64,000 bases of DNA. It comes from Paranoxybacillus vitaminiphilus. Lineage in GTDB: Bacteria > Bacillota > Bacilli > Bacillales > Anoxybacillaceae. Both the position numbers and the translations under genes were made by a program. The number at the start of each line of letters is the position of its first letter. Positions within the stretch are counted from its first letter, which is position 1. This document shows, piece by piece, positions 1-9,739 of this stretch. The stretch lies in contig NZ_QLMH01000012.1 in NCBI RefSeq assembly GCF_003259935.1, positions 34,846-98,845 on the forward strand. The letters run 5' to 3'. The notes under the pieces were generated by a model that was not told the origin of the DNA, did not search any database, and saw only the letters and a list, made by a program, of their open reading frames with translations.

Positions 1-360
1 GGTGTCACTCATAGTGATACAAAAGAAGATGCAGCATTTGTGGCGGACAAAGTTGCCAATTTACGAATTTTTGAAGATGAATCCGGGAAAATGAATTTGT
101 CCGTTTTAGATGTCGGAGGAGCGATTTTATCTGTATCGCAGTTTACGCTGTATGGAGACTGCCGCAAGGGAAGACGCCCGAATTTTATGGAAGCTGCCAA
201 GCCTGATCATGCGCTAGAAATTTATCAAATTTTTAATGAAGAACTGCGGCAAAAAGGAATTAAAGTGGAGACCGGAAAATTCGGGGCAATGATGGACGTG
301 CAATTTACAAATGATGGACCTGTGACACTAATTGTTGAAAGTAAACAAAAGGGCGAGTAA
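1..360 (+). CDS. dtd: D-aminoacyl-tRNA deacylase (5' end missing)
   Basis: The enzyme hydrolyses D-aminoacyl-tRNAs (and Gly-tRNAAla), keeping D-amino acids out of translation. The reading frame is open from base 1, so the start lies before the window; 119 C-terminal residues are visible. The SQFTLYGDC stretch and the C-terminal [15 protein letters not shown] stretch are the two family signatures that build the active site across the dimer. In B. subtilis the homologue (yrvI) follows relA and faces the amidase gene yrvJ, as here. Its stop codon lies in the stem of the terminator that follows. Confidence 0.95.
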   Translation, partial: GVTHSDTKEDAAFVADKVANLRIFEDESGKMNLSVLDVGGAILSVSQFTLYGDCRKGRRPNFMEAAKPDHALEIYQIFNEELRQKGIKVETGKFGAMMDVQFTNDGPVTLIVESKQKGE

Positions 361-383
361 CGAAACGGTTATTCGCCTTTTTG
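352..383 (+). terminator. Rho-independent terminator of dtd
   Basis: GGCGAGTAAC (352-361) pairs with GTTATTCGCC (368-377, one G-U pair) and is followed by TTTTTG. The left arm contains the dtd stop codon. It lies between convergent genes and could also slow transcription arriving from the amidase gene. Confidence 0.85.
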
Positions 384-399
384 TTTGCTCGCAGCGATA

Positions 400-1839
400 T
401 TATTGGAAATCGTTTTTTAAACTTTCAACAATCGCATCTGTTACTTTTTCTTGATAATAAGGTGAAACAATGAGCTGTCCTTCCGTCGGATTGCTCAAAT
501 ATCCGAGTTCTAATAAAACAGACGGCCGGTTGTTTTCGCGGAGAACATGAAAATCGCCAAAGCGAATTCCGCGCTGTTTCATATTGTCAATCGTTTTTAG
601 CTGTGAATAAATCGATGCAGCGAGAGGATGATCCCGCTTGTTGTCATAATAGTAAACGGTGATGCCGTTTGCCGTTGCATCATGTGAACTGTCGTAATGA
701 ATGCTGATAAAAATGTCGGCTTCATGTTCGTGAGCGATTTTTACCCGGTTTGGCAAGGAAATGAATAAATCGTCATTTCTTGTTAAAATGACGTTTGCTC
801 CGGCTTGTCCCAGTTTTTGCTGCAGCAATTTTGCTGTTTGCAGTGTTAATGTTTTTTCGAGCGTACCGTTTTTGCCGATGGTGCCGCTATCTTTTCCGCC
901 ATGTCCGGCATCGAGCACAATCGTTTTATTTTTGATCGAGCCGTTTTTTTTATTTACTGTCGAAACAACCCACTCTGCGATATAGCCGGATCGTTGAGCG
1001 GCAGGCTTAATATAATACCAGCTTCCTTCTTTACGAATGACGCGATACGTTTCACCGCGATTGGCTGTTGCAACGACAGGGGCGTCAAGCGATGGATTTT
1101 CTCGAATATTCGTTCGATTGTAGAGAACTTTAATATACGTATTTGCAGGATCTGGAGAAGTACGGTTTTGCAGTGAAATATATGTACTGGATACCCAGCC
1201 GGTCTGTTGATTTTCAAGAACGATTTTCAGCCAATTGTCTTGTTGCACGACGATATTTACATGATCGCCGCCATTCAGTTTCCGGATAATCTTTCCTTTT
1301 TCTGAAGGTTCCGCACGTACATTTAACTGATTCGTTGTGACGATTCCAATCAGATGTTTTTCCAGCGCAGTTTGTGGAGAAAGATAATCGGCAGAAACCC
1401 AGCCTGATAGGTTAGCTGAGTGGACTTTTGCCCAATTTTTTGTTTTTTCATATACCGCTACTGTCTGTCCTTGCTTTAAATAACCGATAACGGCATATTT
1501 TGTTCCTGGACCTGTGCGGACCCGAAGATAATCAACGGCTGAGACGGCTGTTTCTGTTGCGCTTGCTGAGCTGCTTGCATATGGCAGAGAAATCCATCCT
1601 GTTTCTTTCGCGTTTAGCCGAAGTTGAATCCAATCGTTTTTCTGTTCGATGACCGCATATGTTTCTCCTTTATTTACGCGTTTAATTACTTTGTAATGAA
1701 GTCCCGGGCCTTCGCGCACATTGAGATGAGCAACGGTGATGGTCGCCGTTCTTGTCTCGGCCCACACACTAGATACATGAATGGAGAAGAAAAGTAAGAC
1801 AGCAAGAAAAACATATGTACCCTTTTTTATATCATCCAC
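400..1839 (-). CDS. N-acetylmuramoyl-L-alanine amidase with four SH3b domains (YrvJ-like)
   Basis: Secreted cell-wall hydrolase of 479 residues that cuts the amide bond between MurNAc and the stem peptide. A signal peptide (about residues 1-28, cleavage near VWA-ET) is followed by four bacterial SH3 repeats at roughly 30-90, 97-155, 165-224 and 236-292, each with an (L/I)N(V/I)R or LRVR core and a GW(V/I) end; these bind the wall. The C-terminal Amidase_3 domain (about 304-479) has the zinc ligands in DAGHGG, TLEK and SIHYD and the catalytic Glu in LLELGYLSN. The start is GTG at 1839, with AAGGAGG 14 bases upstream, a long spacing. The neighbourhood matches B. subtilis yrvJ. Confidence 0.93.
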   Translation of the reverse strand: MDDIKKGTYVFLAVLLFFSIHVSSVWAETRTATITVAHLNVREGPGLHYKVIKRVNKGETYAVIEQKNDWIQLRLNAKETGWISLPYASSSASATETAVSAVDYLRVRTGPGTKYAVIGYLKQGQTVAVYEKTKNWAKVHSANLSGWVSADYLSPQTALEKHLIGIVTTNQLNVRAEPSEKGKIIRKLNGGDHVNIVVQQDNWLKIVLENQQTGWVSSTYISLQNRTSPDPANTYIKVLYNRTNIRENPSLDAPVVATANRGETYRVIRKEGSWYYIKPAAQRSGYIAEWVVSTVNKKNGSIKNKTIVLDAGHGGKDSGTIGKNGTLEKTLTLQTAKLLQQKLGQAGANVILTRNDDLFISLPNRVKIAHEHEADIFISIHYDSSHDATANGITVYYYDNKRDHPLAASIYSQLKTIDNMKQRGIRFGDFHVLRENNRPSVLLELGYLSNPTEGQLIVSPYYQEKVTDAIVESLKNDFQ

Positions 1840-1977
1840 AGTTAAAAGTGGAGCCTCCTTTCTTGCAAATGAAAGCCCTAGTTTTTAAATTCGTTAAAAG
1901 TAAAAAAAATCCTTTTATTTTTAAAAATAACGGGAAAAATAAATAGAGAGTTTTTAAGCGAGAAAGGATGGGACGCG

Positions 1978-2154
1978 GTGAGAAACAGCGCAAAAGGGGA
2001 GTTTGCACAGGCGCGGGCAAGCGAATTGGTTCATATTGATTTTCATGAATTTATGAAACGGGAAGCAGATTTAACTGCATTTGAGCTTGCTTCAGAGTTT
2101 GGGTTAACTTTAAGAGAAGTCCAAAAGTTAAAAAAACAATTATATCGTTCTTAA
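1978..2154 (+). CDS. Small conserved protein upstream of hisS (YrzK-like position)
   Basis: A 58-residue ORF starting with GTG at 1978, with AAAGGA about nine bases upstream. The product has an acidic first half (HIDFHEFMKREADL) and a helix-turn-helix-looking second half (AFELASEFGLTLREVQKLKKQL), which resembles the DNA-contacting part of sigma factors. B. subtilis has a small ORF at this place (yrzK); I equate them by position only. It precedes the hisS promoter and T-box, and no terminator is visible after it. Function is unknown. Confidence 0.7.
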   Translation: MRNSAKGEFAQARASELVHIDFHEFMKREADLTAFELASEFGLTLREVQKLKKQLYRS

Positions 2155-2169
2155 ATTGCTGCTGCATTC

Positions 2170-2198
2170 TTGACAAAATACGAGTTCATTCGTAAGAT
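2170..2198 (+). promoter_or_regulatory. Sigma-A promoter of hisS-aspS
   Basis: TTGACA (2170-2175) and TAAGAT (2193-2198) are 17 bases apart, directly upstream of the T-box leader. Confidence 0.8.
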
Positions 2199-2221
2199 AA
2201 AAGAAAAATTCTTACATACAA

Positions 2222-2472
2222 AACCGATGATGGAGAAGAGTAGTTAAGAATACACATGAACAGAGAGGAAATGCCTTAGGCTGAAAGCATTTCTGCATGA
2301 TGACTTAACGAACGAACACTCCGTAGGTTTCTCTTTGAACGAAAGTAATCTAGTAGAAGAGAACGCATTCCGGGCGTTAACGGATGAAGTGGAAGCACAT
2401 GCGGCTTCAATTAGGGTGGCACCACGGGAATTTAGCTCTCGTCCCTATGTTTCATAGGGATGGGAGTTTTTT
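2222..2472 (+). promoter_or_regulatory. T-box riboswitch controlling hisS-aspS
   Basis: The leader ends in the T-box sequence AGGGTGGCACCACG (2413-2426), whose GGUGGNACC core belongs to the antiterminator that pairs with the uncharged tRNA acceptor end. The terminator follows (2436-2472): GTCCCTATG pairs with CATAGGGAT, then TTTTTT. A long stem I region lies at about 2230-2320. Near its specifier side there is a GAC triplet (2302-2304, Asp) and a CAT triplet (2296-2298, His). I cannot decide between them, and the operon encodes both HisRS and AspRS. Uncharged tRNA binding would stop termination and raise synthetase expression. Confidence 0.92.
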
Positions 2473-2521
2473 GCTTTTCCATTACATAAAACATAGAAAC
2501 TAAACTTAGGAGGATTGAAGC

Positions 2522-3793
2522 ATGGCGTTTCAAATTCCGAGAGGAACACAAGATATTCTGCCGGGTGAAGCAGAAAAGTGGCAGTATATCGAGCAAATGG
2601 CGCGCGATCTTTGCCGGCGTTACAACTATAAAGAAATTCGCACGCCGATTTTTGAGCATACGGAGTTGTTTTTGCGCGGTGTCGGCGATACGACCGATAT
2701 CGTCCAGAAAGAGATGTATACATTTGAAGACCGCGGCGGCAGAAGTATAACGCTCCGTCCTGAAGGAACAGCTTCGGTTGTCCGTTCATTTGTTGAAAAT
2801 AAAATGTACGGAGATCCGAACCAGCCGATTAAATTATATTATGTTGGACCGATGTTTCGCTATGAACGTCCACAGGCAGGAAGATTCCGCCAGTTCGTCC
2901 AATTCGGTGTCGAGGCGCTCGGAAGCAGCGATCCAGCGATTGATGCAGAAGTGATTTCCTTAGCGATGGAAATGTATCAAGCATTAGGATTGAAGAAGTT
3001 AAAGCTTGTTATTAATAGCTTGGGAGATAAAGAAAGCAGAATGGCCCATCGGGAAGCGCTTGTCAATCATTTTAAAGGGCGCATTCATGAATTTTGTGAA
3101 GACTGTCAAACACGATTGGAGAAAAACCCATTGCGCATTTTAGATTGCAAAAAAGACCGTGACCATGAGTTGATGGCAACAGCGCCTTCGATTATTGACT
3201 ATTTAAATGATGAATCGCGTCATTATTTTGAAAAGGTTCAAATGTACTTAACAAAGTTAGGGGTAGAGTTTGAAGTAGATCCCCGCCTCGTCCGCGGCCT
3301 TGATTATTACAATCATACCGCTTTTGAAATTATGAGCAATGCGGAAGGATTTGGCGCGATTACAACATTGTGCGGCGGCGGCCGTTATAATGGATTAGTT
3401 CAGGAAATCGGCGGACCGGAAACGCCGGGAATCGGTTTTGCTTTCAGTATTGAACGATTACTGGCAGCGCTTGAAGCAGAAGGCATCTCGCTTCCAGTAG
3501 CGCAAGGGATTGATTGTTACGTTGTGGCGTTAGGGGAAAAAGCGAAAGATGAATCGGTTGTGCTCGTGGATAAGCTGCGAAAAGCGGGAATTGCAGCGGA
3601 GAAAGACTATCAAGACCGTAAAGTAAAAGCGCAATTTAAAGCAGCTGACCGTTTACAAGCAAAATATGTAGCCGTTATTGGAGAGGAAGAGCTGGAAAAG
3701 AATACGATAAACGTAAAAGAGATGGCTACGGGCGAACAAGTGGAAGTGGCGCTCGATTCATTTATCGAATATTTGCGGAAGAAATTGGTGTAA
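2522..3793 (+). CDS. hisS: Histidyl-tRNA synthetase
   Basis: Class II synthetase of 423 residues that charges tRNAHis in the cytoplasm. The N-terminus [14 protein letters not shown] is typical. Motif 2 is [14 protein letters not shown], the histidine-specific motif is [15 protein letters not shown], and motif 3 lies around [12 protein letters not shown]. The C-terminal anticodon-binding domain follows from about residue 330. The ATG at 2522 is preceded by AGGAGG. It forms an operon with aspS 12 bases downstream and is controlled by the upstream T-box. Confidence 0.98.
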   Translation: MAFQIPRGTQDILPGEAEKWQYIEQMARDLCRRYNYKEIRTPIFEHTELFLRGVGDTTDIVQKEMYTFEDRGGRSITLRPEGTASVVRSFVENKMYGDPNQPIKLYYVGPMFRYERPQAGRFRQFVQFGVEALGSSDPAIDAEVISLAMEMYQALGLKKLKLVINSLGDKESRMAHREALVNHFKGRIHEFCEDCQTRLEKNPLRILDCKKDRDHELMATAPSIIDYLNDESRHYFEKVQMYLTKLGVEFEVDPRLVRGLDYYNHTAFEIMSNAEGFGAITTLCGGGRYNGLVQEIGGPETPGIGFAFSIERLLAALEAEGISLPVAQGIDCYVVALGEKAKDESVVLVDKLRKAGIAAEKDYQDRKVKAQFKAADRLQAKYVAVIGEEELEKNTINVKEMATGEQVEVALDSFIEYLRKKLV

Positions 3794-3805
3794 GGAGGAA
3801 GAAAC

Positions 3806-5581
3806 ATGTTTGGGCGAACGTACTATTGCGGTGAAGTGACGGAACAAGCAATTGGCGAAAAGGTAAATTTAAAAGGATGGGTGCAGAAGCGGCGCGATCT
3901 TGGAGGACTTATTTTCATCGATCTTCGTGATCGCACTGGTATTGTCCAAGTCGTATTTAGTCCGGAAGTATCAGAGGAAGCGTTAAAAATCGCAGAGACG
4001 GTGCGTGGAGAGTATGTTCTTGATGTAGAAGGGACTGTCGTTGCCCGTGAAGAAGGAACGATCAACCCAAATATCCCTACAGGCAAGATCGAGATTCAGG
4101 CTGAGCGTGTAACGATTATTAACGAGGCAAAAACACCGCCGTTTATGATTGATGATCGAACGGATGTATCTGAGGATGTGCGCCTTAAATATCGCTATTT
4201 AGACTTGCGCCGTCCCGTGATGTTTAACACGTTTAAACTGAGACATAAAGTAACAAAAGCGATTCGTGATTTTCTCGATGAAGAAGGATTTTTAGAAGTA
4301 GAAACACCGATTTTAACAAAAAGCACTCCGGAAGGTGCGCGCGACTATTTAGTGCCAAGCCGTGTTCATCCCGGTGAATTTTATGCGTTGCCGCAATCGC
4401 CGCAAATTTTTAAGCAATTATTAATGGTTGCCGGCTTTGAGCGTTATTATCAAATTGCGCGCTGTTTCCGCGACGAAGACTTGCGTGCCGACCGCCAGCC
4501 GGAGTTTACACAAATTGATATTGAAACATCGTTTATGAGCCAAGAAGACATTATGGCGATGGTAGAACGAATGATGGCACGTGTCATGAAAGTAGGAAAG
4601 GGAATGGATTTGCCAATTCCGTTCCCGAGAATGTCTTATGACGAAGCGATGAGCCGATATGGTTCTGACAAGCCGGATACCCGTTTTGCGATGGAGCTTG
4701 TAGACTTATCCGAACAAGTAAAAGGCTGCGGCTTTAAGGTGTTTGCAAGCGCGGTTGAAAACGGTGGACAAGTAAAGGCGATTAATGTAAAAGGAGCTGC
4801 AGATAAATATTCACGTAAAGACATTGACGGTTTAACGGAATTTGTTTCCCGTTACGGTGCAAAAGGACTTGCGTGGTTGAAAGTGGAAGAGGACGGCTTA
4901 AAAGGTCCGATTGCAAAATTCTTTACTGAAGAAGAGCATAAAGGCTTTAAGCAAGCATTAGATGCGGAAACAGGAGATTTATTGTTGTTTGTTGCCGATA
5001 AGAAAAGCGTTGTTGCCAATGCGCTTGGAGCATTGCGGTTAAAACTTGGCAAAGAGCTGCAGCTCATTGACGAAACGAAGTTTAACTTCCTTTGGATCAC
5101 GGATTGGCCATTGCTGGAGTATGACGAGGAAGAAGGACGTTATTATGCAGCGCATCACCCGTTTACAATGCCTGTGCGCGAAGATTTACCGCTGTTGGAA
5201 ACGGAACCTGACAAAGTCCGTGCACAAGCATATGACCTTGTTTTAAACGGATATGAACTTGGCGGTGGTTCATTGCGTATTTTTGAGCGCGCTGTGCAGG
5301 AAAAAATGTTTAAGGCTCTTGGATTTACCGAAGAAGAAGCGCGTGCGCAATTTGGCTTTTTATTAGAAGCGTTTGAATACGGAACACCGCCGCATGGTGG
5401 CATTGCCCTAGGACTTGACCGCCTTGTGATGCTGCTTGCCGGCCGTTCAAACCTTCGTGATACAATTGCTTTCCCGAAAACAGCAAGTGCAAGCTGCTTG
5501 TTGACAGAAGCGCCAAGTGCGGTTAACGAAGCACAGCTGGAGGAGTTGCATTTGTCATTAAATTTAGAAAAAAAAGAATAA
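3806..5581 (+). CDS. aspS: Aspartyl-tRNA synthetase
   Basis: Bacterial-type AspRS of 591 residues. It has an N-terminal OB-fold anticodon domain ([20 protein letters not shown], about residues 23-42), then the class II core with QSPQIFKQ and motif 2 ([16 protein letters not shown]). The bacterial GAD insertion domain lies at about 290-420, and motif 3 is [13 protein letters not shown] near 530-545. The ATG follows AAGGAGG. It is the second gene of the T-box-controlled hisS-aspS operon. No hairpin terminator is obvious directly after it; the 6S RNA promoter begins 19 bases after the stop. Confidence 0.98.
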   Translation: MFGRTYYCGEVTEQAIGEKVNLKGWVQKRRDLGGLIFIDLRDRTGIVQVVFSPEVSEEALKIAETVRGEYVLDVEGTVVAREEGTINPNIPTGKIEIQAERVTIINEAKTPPFMIDDRTDVSEDVRLKYRYLDLRRPVMFNTFKLRHKVTKAIRDFLDEEGFLEVETPILTKSTPEGARDYLVPSRVHPGEFYALPQSPQIFKQLLMVAGFERYYQIARCFRDEDLRADRQPEFTQIDIETSFMSQEDIMAMVERMMARVMKVGKGMDLPIPFPRMSYDEAMSRYGSDKPDTRFAMELVDLSEQVKGCGFKVFASAVENGGQVKAINVKGAADKYSRKDIDGLTEFVSRYGAKGLAWLKVEEDGLKGPIAKFFTEEEHKGFKQALDAETGDLLLFVADKKSVVANALGALRLKLGKELQLIDETKFNFLWITDWPLLEYDEEEGRYYAAHHPFTMPVREDLPLLETEPDKVRAQAYDLVLNGYELGGGSLRIFERAVQEKMFKALGFTEEEARAQFGFLLEAFEYGTPPHGGIALGLDRLVMLLAGRSNLRDTIAFPKTASASCLLTEAPSAVNEAQLEELHLSLNLEKKE

Positions 5582-5599
5582 AACTCTAATATTCCCTGC

Positions 5600-5628
5600 T
5601 TGAAATCGCTTTCCATTTATGCTATGAT
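5600..5628 (+). promoter_or_regulatory. Promoter of 6S RNA
   Basis: TTGAAA (5600-5605) and TATGAT (5623-5628) with a 17-base spacer. Transcription should begin at about 5635, at the base of the predicted 6S RNA. Confidence 0.8.
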
Positions 5629-5635
5629 ACGATCA

Positions 5636-5826
5636 CAATAATTAGTCCTGATGTGTTCGTCGTATAACCTGTTGTTTTGACCGAACAATAAGTTATACGG
5701 GAGCCCGGGGTTTTCAAGCGGCGTACATGCCTCTGGCAGTGAGGACGTGCAAACCTTGAAACAGGGCACCCACCTGCCGAGCGCGGGTTCAAAACGAAGG
5801 CATCGCGACGGCACGATTGGGACTTA
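5636..5826 (+). ncRNA. ssrS: 6S RNA (BsrA/6S-1 type)
   Basis: The 5' end, around TAGTCCTGATGTGTT with TTTTGACCGAACA further on, pairs with a 3' end closing in GGGACTT (5819-5825). Together they form the long rod with a central bubble that mimics an open promoter and sequesters sigma-A RNA polymerase. The sequence has its own sigma-A promoter, contains no ORF, and lies between aspS and tcdA (yrvM), exactly where B. subtilis carries bsrA. A strong terminator-like hairpin follows at 5841. Identification rests on recalled sequence similarity plus synteny. Confidence 0.9.
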
Positions 5827-5840
5827 TATGAGGAATGATT

Positions 5841-5877
5841 CCCCTATGTAAAGCTATGCTTTGCATAGGGGTTTTTT
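5841..5877 (+). terminator. Rho-independent terminator after 6S RNA
   Basis: CCCCTATG (5841-5848) pairs with CATAGGGG (5864-5871), followed by TTTTTT (5872-5877). Confidence 0.9.
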
Positions 5878-5968
5878 GCTATAAAAACCCGATTGAAATA
5901 CTTATATTTATCGTGTAGTATAAATATCGGTTTTAAAAATGCTGAGTATGATAACGGAGGGTGCAGTT

Positions 5969-6733
5969 GTGTTACACCAATTTTCTCGCAACGAACTGGC
6001 CATTGGCAAGGAAGGTTTGGAAAAGCTGAAAAATACGACCGTCGCTGTATTAGGAATTGGCGGAGTCGGTTCATTTGCGGTTGAAGCATTGGCGCGTTCA
6101 GGTGTCGGCCGATTAGTGTTAGTTGACAAAGATGATGTCGATATTACGAATATTAACCGTCAGATTCATGCGCTTCTTTCCACGGTGGGCCGTCCGAAAG
6201 TCGATTTAATGAAAGAGCGCATCGCTGATATTAACCCTGAGTGTGAAGTGATTGCCTTAAAAATGTTTTATACGGAAGAAACATATGAACAATTTTTCAG
6301 CTACGGTCTTGATTTTGTGATTGATGCATCAGATACGATTACGTACAAAATTCACTTAATGAAAGAATGTTTAAAACGAAATATTCCGATTATTTCAAGT
6401 ATGGGAGCGGCCAACAAAATGGATCCAACCCGTTTCCGCATTGCGGATATTTCAAAAACGCATACCGATCCAATCGCCAAAGTCATCCGTCAAAAATTGC
6501 GCAAGGAAGGAATTCGCAAAGGGATTCCAGTTGTGTTTTCTGATGAAAATCCAATTATTATTCGTGAAGATGTGCGAAAGAAAGTTGGGAATGATCAAGC
6601 GACAATAAGAAAAGCAAAGATGCCGCCGTCTTCCAATGCCTTTGTTCCATCGGTTGCAGGTTTGATTATGGCTTCCTATGTGGTGAGAGAAGTATTAAAG
6701 GATGTTAAAATTTACCGCGTTGGCGAGGAGTAA
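5969..6733 (+). CDS. tcdA: tRNA threonylcarbamoyladenosine dehydratase
   Basis: ATP-dependent ThiF/E1-like enzyme (254 residues) that cyclises t6A37 of tRNAs to ct6A. The nucleotide-binding stretch GIGGVGSFAVEALARSGVG lies near the N-terminus, followed by LVDKDDVDITNINRQ, the adenylation region of the family; SSMGAANKMDPTRF and KAMPPSSNAFVPSVAG-like stretches follow. I chose GTG at 5969, because GGAGG (5956-5960) is correctly spaced and the product begins MLHQFSRNELAIG like B. subtilis YrvM. An ATG ten codons upstream (5939) lacks an SD. Confidence 0.93.
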   Translation: MLHQFSRNELAIGKEGLEKLKNTTVAVLGIGGVGSFAVEALARSGVGRLVLVDKDDVDITNINRQIHALLSTVGRPKVDLMKERIADINPECEVIALKMFYTEETYEQFFSYGLDFVIDASDTITYKIHLMKECLKRNIPIISSMGAANKMDPTRFRIADISKTHTDPIAKVIRQKLRKEGIRKGIPVVFSDENPIIIREDVRKKVGNDQATIRKAKMPPSSNAFVPSVAGLIMASYVVREVLKDVKIYRVGEE

Positions 6734-6734
6734 G

Positions 6735-6860
6735 AAGAGGCTGTCTCAAAGCCAAGGGTCAGACCCCACAGCACAATATATAGGGCTATAATATGGCATA
6801 AATGAACGATATATTGTGAAATGCATGTGAGGTCAGACCCTTATGGGACACCTTCTTTTT
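6735..6860 (+). repeat. Dispersed palindromic element A, between convergent genes
   Basis: About 125 bp of imperfect inverted repeat fill the gap between tcdA and the convergent rsfA-like gene. AAGGGTCAGACC is mirrored by GGTCAGACCCTT with only the central base unpaired, and CACAATATAT (6772-6781) by ATATATTGTG (6809-6818). The inner part is nearly the same as element B at 17281-17372. The element probably acts as a two-way terminator; its origin is unknown. Confidence 0.8.
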
Positions 6861-6862
6861 TA

Positions 6863-7477
6863 TTACTGTGTTGCAACATGTTCCAAACTTCCGTTTTTGT
6901 CCATACAGAATATATGGGCCGGTTGTTGTGTTTCCATTTCTTCCATCAGCACCATTTTGCGGGCGCGATCCATAATTTTAATGAGTGCTTGGTAATCTTC
7001 TTGAATCGTCTCTTGTTGTTCCGTTAAATGGGAGAGTTTTTCCTCTAATTCTTTATTCCGCTGCTGCAGTTCGTCATTTTCCTTTTTAAGCCGGCCGTTT
7101 TCTTCTCTAAGTTTTTGAGACTGAATCTCTGTTTTATTTAACGATTGTAAAAAGGCAATACATTGCTCGAGTGTAATCGTATTTGGAGCAGGAAGAAGAC
7201 AAGATGAATGTTGTTCTATTTGCTGAAGCTTCTTCGCAGTTTCTAATGCTCTTTTTCGTTCCTTTCTCTGTTTCTTTGCCAGTTCAATTGCCTCAACATA
7301 TCTTTTTCTGATTTCTGCGTTCCAGCGAAAGCCGCAAGCTGCTGCTGTTCTATTAAGTTTATCTCCTACTTCCTCGAAAGCCTTCAGCTGAGTGCCGCCC
7401 TCACGAATGTAGCGCAGCACCGTCTCCGCCAATAATAAATCATCTTCATGCGTCCATGCATCTTGCCGTGTTTTCAT
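6863..7477 (-). CDS. RsfA/YlbO-family transcriptional regulator
   Basis: A 204-residue protein with an N-terminal Myb/SANT-like DNA-binding region ([21 protein letters not shown] ... [15 protein letters not shown], about residues 3-60). A long C-terminal coiled coil (about 118-185, rich in LREEN/LKKEN/LQQRN heptads) would mediate oligomerisation. The family includes RsfA, which tunes the sigma-F regulon in the prespore, and YlbO, a sigma-E-dependent regulator. I cannot tell which paralogue this is, so no symbol is given. The ATG at 7477 follows GGGAGTGAC. Convergent with tcdA. Confidence 0.82.
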   Translation of the reverse strand: MKTRQDAWTHEDDLLLAETVLRYIREGGTQLKAFEEVGDKLNRTAAACGFRWNAEIRKRYVEAIELAKKQRKERKRALETAKKLQQIEQHSSCLLPAPNTITLEQCIAFLQSLNKTEIQSQKLREENGRLKKENDELQQRNKELEEKLSHLTEQQETIQEDYQALIKIMDRARKMVLMEEMETQQPAHIFCMDKNGSLEHVATQ

Positions 7478-7685
7478 TATGTCACTCCCTATCGAATCTT
7501 TTCAACAATGTTGGGAATAGGATAACCTAATTTAAAAGATTTTAAACTGGAATTAATGATGTAGAAGTCAGCGCGACATTCTTATTGCGAACTTTTAGCA
7601 ATTCGTTTATATTCGTTGTAGCTGTATCAACCGTTCAGGCAGTATAACAAACTACCGAACGGTCGTAATATAGGTTTAGAAAAAA

Positions 7686-7775
7686 GGAAATCATGAATTT
7701 TTTAACATGCTCACCGAGAAGTCTCCCACCTCTAAGTGAAGTGTAGGTGGGAGAGGTTCATCAAGGTTTAGCTTA
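7686..7775 (-). mobile_element. Possible right-end remnant of an IS200/IS605-type element
   Basis: A hairpin (CCCACCTCTAAGTG against a later GTAGGTGGGAG, 7724-7752) lies next to AACATGCTCACCGAG. Read on the minus strand this looks like the stem-loop and end region of IS605/IS1341-type elements common in this group. No transposase gene is present. The 88-residue minus-strand ORF covering it is composed of this non-coding DNA. Tentative. Confidence 0.35.
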
Positions 7776-7970
7776 AAAAATGCGGTAGCTGTGTTTATTC
7801 TTTCCTTTCTACTTATTTCTTGGAGGATTATACTACTTTTCTTCCTTGAAGATAGATTTATTGCCGAATATCGAATTTCCGTAGCGTTTATCCGGGCGCC
7901 TCTCGGGAAGATTTGCCTTAGACTTTGTTGCGATGTTAATGAAATGTGATTTGTCATCGATAAAAAAGAA

Positions 7971-8154
7971 ATTCATTTGGATAAGCTCGCACCATTTTTA
8001 ACAGTTAGCTGCGATGATTCAAAGTTTAACAGACAAAGAAACTCCGCTGCTGACAGACGAAGTGATGAAAGACTACATCGATATCGGAAAAATGAGCAAG
8101 GAGAAGATTAGGAAACAAATCATTAGACAAATTGATGAAATGATTGAAAATTAG
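7971..8154 (+). pseudogene. Frameshifted remnant of an unidentified gene
   Basis: Two frames join into one plausible protein: KKEIHLDKLAPFL, then after a shift near 8003, QLAAMIQSLTDKETPLL and a charged end (KEKIRKQIIRQIDEMIEN) stopping at 8154. The largest intact part is a 46-codon ORF from ATG 8014, with no SD. The family is not recognised. Confidence 0.4.
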
Positions 8155-8189
8155 GAGATGAAAGTGACAAAAATCATGTTGTAAGTAGT

Positions 8190-8345
8190 TGATGTCGTTC
8201 ATTCTTTAATTCAAGAAATGAGCAAGAGGTGCAAAAATTTATCGTGGAAGCATTATTGCTCTATCTGAAAAATTTGCAGCATAGTGGTTTAACTCGTTTT
8301 GTTAAAGCGCTAAAAGCAAAAGTGGAAGTTTATTTTACGAACTAA
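8190..8345 (+). pseudogene. Second frameshifted remnant
   Basis: VDVVHSLIQEMSK in one frame continues, after a shift near 8225, as VQKFIVEALLLYLKNLQHSG and ends with a TAA at 8343-8345. It is followed by a palindrome. No SD or intact start is seen. It may be part of the same decayed locus as the preceding remnant; the family is not recognised. Confidence 0.35.
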
Positions 8346-8346
8346 A

Positions 8347-8375
8347 AAGTTCTCTGACGTCAGAGAGCTTTTGCT
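8347..8375 (+). terminator. Palindrome with T-run, likely terminator
   Basis: CTCTGACGTCAGAG (8352-8365) is a perfect palindrome flanked by AAAAAGTT and AGCTTTTGC. It separates the decayed region from rarA and may end transcription of the remnant. Confidence 0.6.
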
Positions 8376-8406
8376 TTTTCAGTGATAAAAAGGAGAGGTA
8401 CGATTC

Positions 8407-9699
8407 ATGTTGTTTGCAAGAGAACCTTTATCCGTAAGAATGAGACCGCGGAATATGGATGAAATCGTTGGTCAACAGCATATCATTGGTCCTGATACGT
8501 CTTTATATCGAATGATTAAAAACGGCCACGTGCCGTCGATGTTATTGTACGGCGAACCGGGGATTGGCAAAACATCGCTTGCTTATGCGATTGCTGGAAC
8601 GGTTGAGCGGGAATTTTATGCGATTAATGCTACCGTTTCAGGAAAAAAAGAAATGGAAGAAATTGTAGCTCAGGCAGAGATGCTCGGAAATGTCATTTTG
8701 TTTATCGACGAAATTCATCGCTTTAATAAAGCGCAGCAAGATTATTTATTGCCGAATGTCGAAAAAGGCTTAATTACTTTAATTGGGGCAACAACCGAAA
8801 ATCCTTTTCATGAAGTAAATCCGGCGATTAGAAGCCGCTGCGGTCAAATCAAGCAATTAAAAAGATTAACAAAAGAAGATATTATCACTCTTTTAAAGAG
8901 AGCGTTAACTGATAAGGAGAGAGGGCTAGGGGATATTCCCGTTCAAATCGATGAGCGCTTATTGGAAATCATCGCTTTATCGACAAACGGGGATGCCCGT
9001 TCGGCTTTAAATGTTTTAGAAGATGTTGTTTATGCCTCGGAGAAAAGAGACGGTCTCATTTATGTTGATGAGAAAACAGTGCTTGAATGTGTGGAAGGCA
9101 AAGGATTTCATCATGATAAAAATGGAGATGTGTATTATTCGCTTTTATCGGCTTTCCAAAAAAGCATCCGCGGCAGCGATGTCGATGCAGCGCTTTATTA
9201 TTTGGCAAGACTTCTTGAAGGAGGAGACTTATCGGCGATATGCCGCCGGCTGGCCGTTATTGCCTATGAAGATATTGGTCTTGCGAATCCGATGATGGGA
9301 GTCAAGGTCATGGCGGCTATCGAAGCGGTGGAACGTCTTGGGCTGCCGGAAGCGAGAATTCCGCTTTCAGTTGTGACCATTGAATTATGCCTTTCCGCTA
9401 AGTCGAATTCTGCTTATAAAGCATTAGATAAGGCGATTGAAGATGTGCGAAATGGAAAAGCAGGGGAAATTCCTAGTTATTTAAAAGATGCACATTATCA
9501 AGGTGCAAAAGTGTTGGGGCATGGGAAAGGATATAAATATCCGCATGATTACCCGAACAGTTGGGTATATCAACAATATTTGCCGGATGAATTGTTAGGA
9601 GTGCAGTATTACGTACCGAAAGAGAGCGGTGAAGAGAAATATTTGGCAAAAGTGCACGGGCGTTTGGCAGAATTGAGGAGACAAGGAGCTGAAAAATAA
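8407..9699 (+). CDS. rarA: Replication-associated recombination protein A (MgsA/YrvN)
   Basis: AAA+ ATPase of 430 residues related to clamp loaders and RuvB that acts at stalled forks together with SSB. Walker A is GEPGIGKTS (about residues 50-58), Walker B is LFIDEIHRF, and sensor 1 lies in LIGATTENPF. The C-terminal part (from about 250) carries the SSB-binding and tetramerisation region with ARLLEGGDLSAICRRL. The ATG follows AGGAGAGG. Usual family length. Same neighbourhood as B. subtilis yrvN. Confidence 0.95.
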   Translation: MLFAREPLSVRMRPRNMDEIVGQQHIIGPDTSLYRMIKNGHVPSMLLYGEPGIGKTSLAYAIAGTVEREFYAINATVSGKKEMEEIVAQAEMLGNVILFIDEIHRFNKAQQDYLLPNVEKGLITLIGATTENPFHEVNPAIRSRCGQIKQLKRLTKEDIITLLKRALTDKERGLGDIPVQIDERLLEIIALSTNGDARSALNVLEDVVYASEKRDGLIYVDEKTVLECVEGKGFHHDKNGDVYYSLLSAFQKSIRGSDVDAALYYLARLLEGGDLSAICRRLAVIAYEDIGLANPMMGVKVMAAIEAVERLGLPEARIPLSVVTIELCLSAKSNSAYKALDKAIEDVRNGKAGEIPSYLKDAHYQGAKVLGHGKGYKYPHDYPNSWVYQQYLPDELLGVQYYVPKESGEEKYLAKVHGRLAELRRQGAEK

Positions 9700-9739
9700 A
9701 GAGATGAAGGTGACTTAAAATGAAGTTGCTAAAGATTTA

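Noticed and set aside
5155..5616. 153-residue antisense ORF over aspS
   Set aside because: Shadow of a highly conserved gene; Ser/Arg-rich composition and no SD.
7691..7957. 88-residue minus-strand ORF
   Set aside because: Covers a hairpin typical of an IS end, has no SD and no recognisable protein features.
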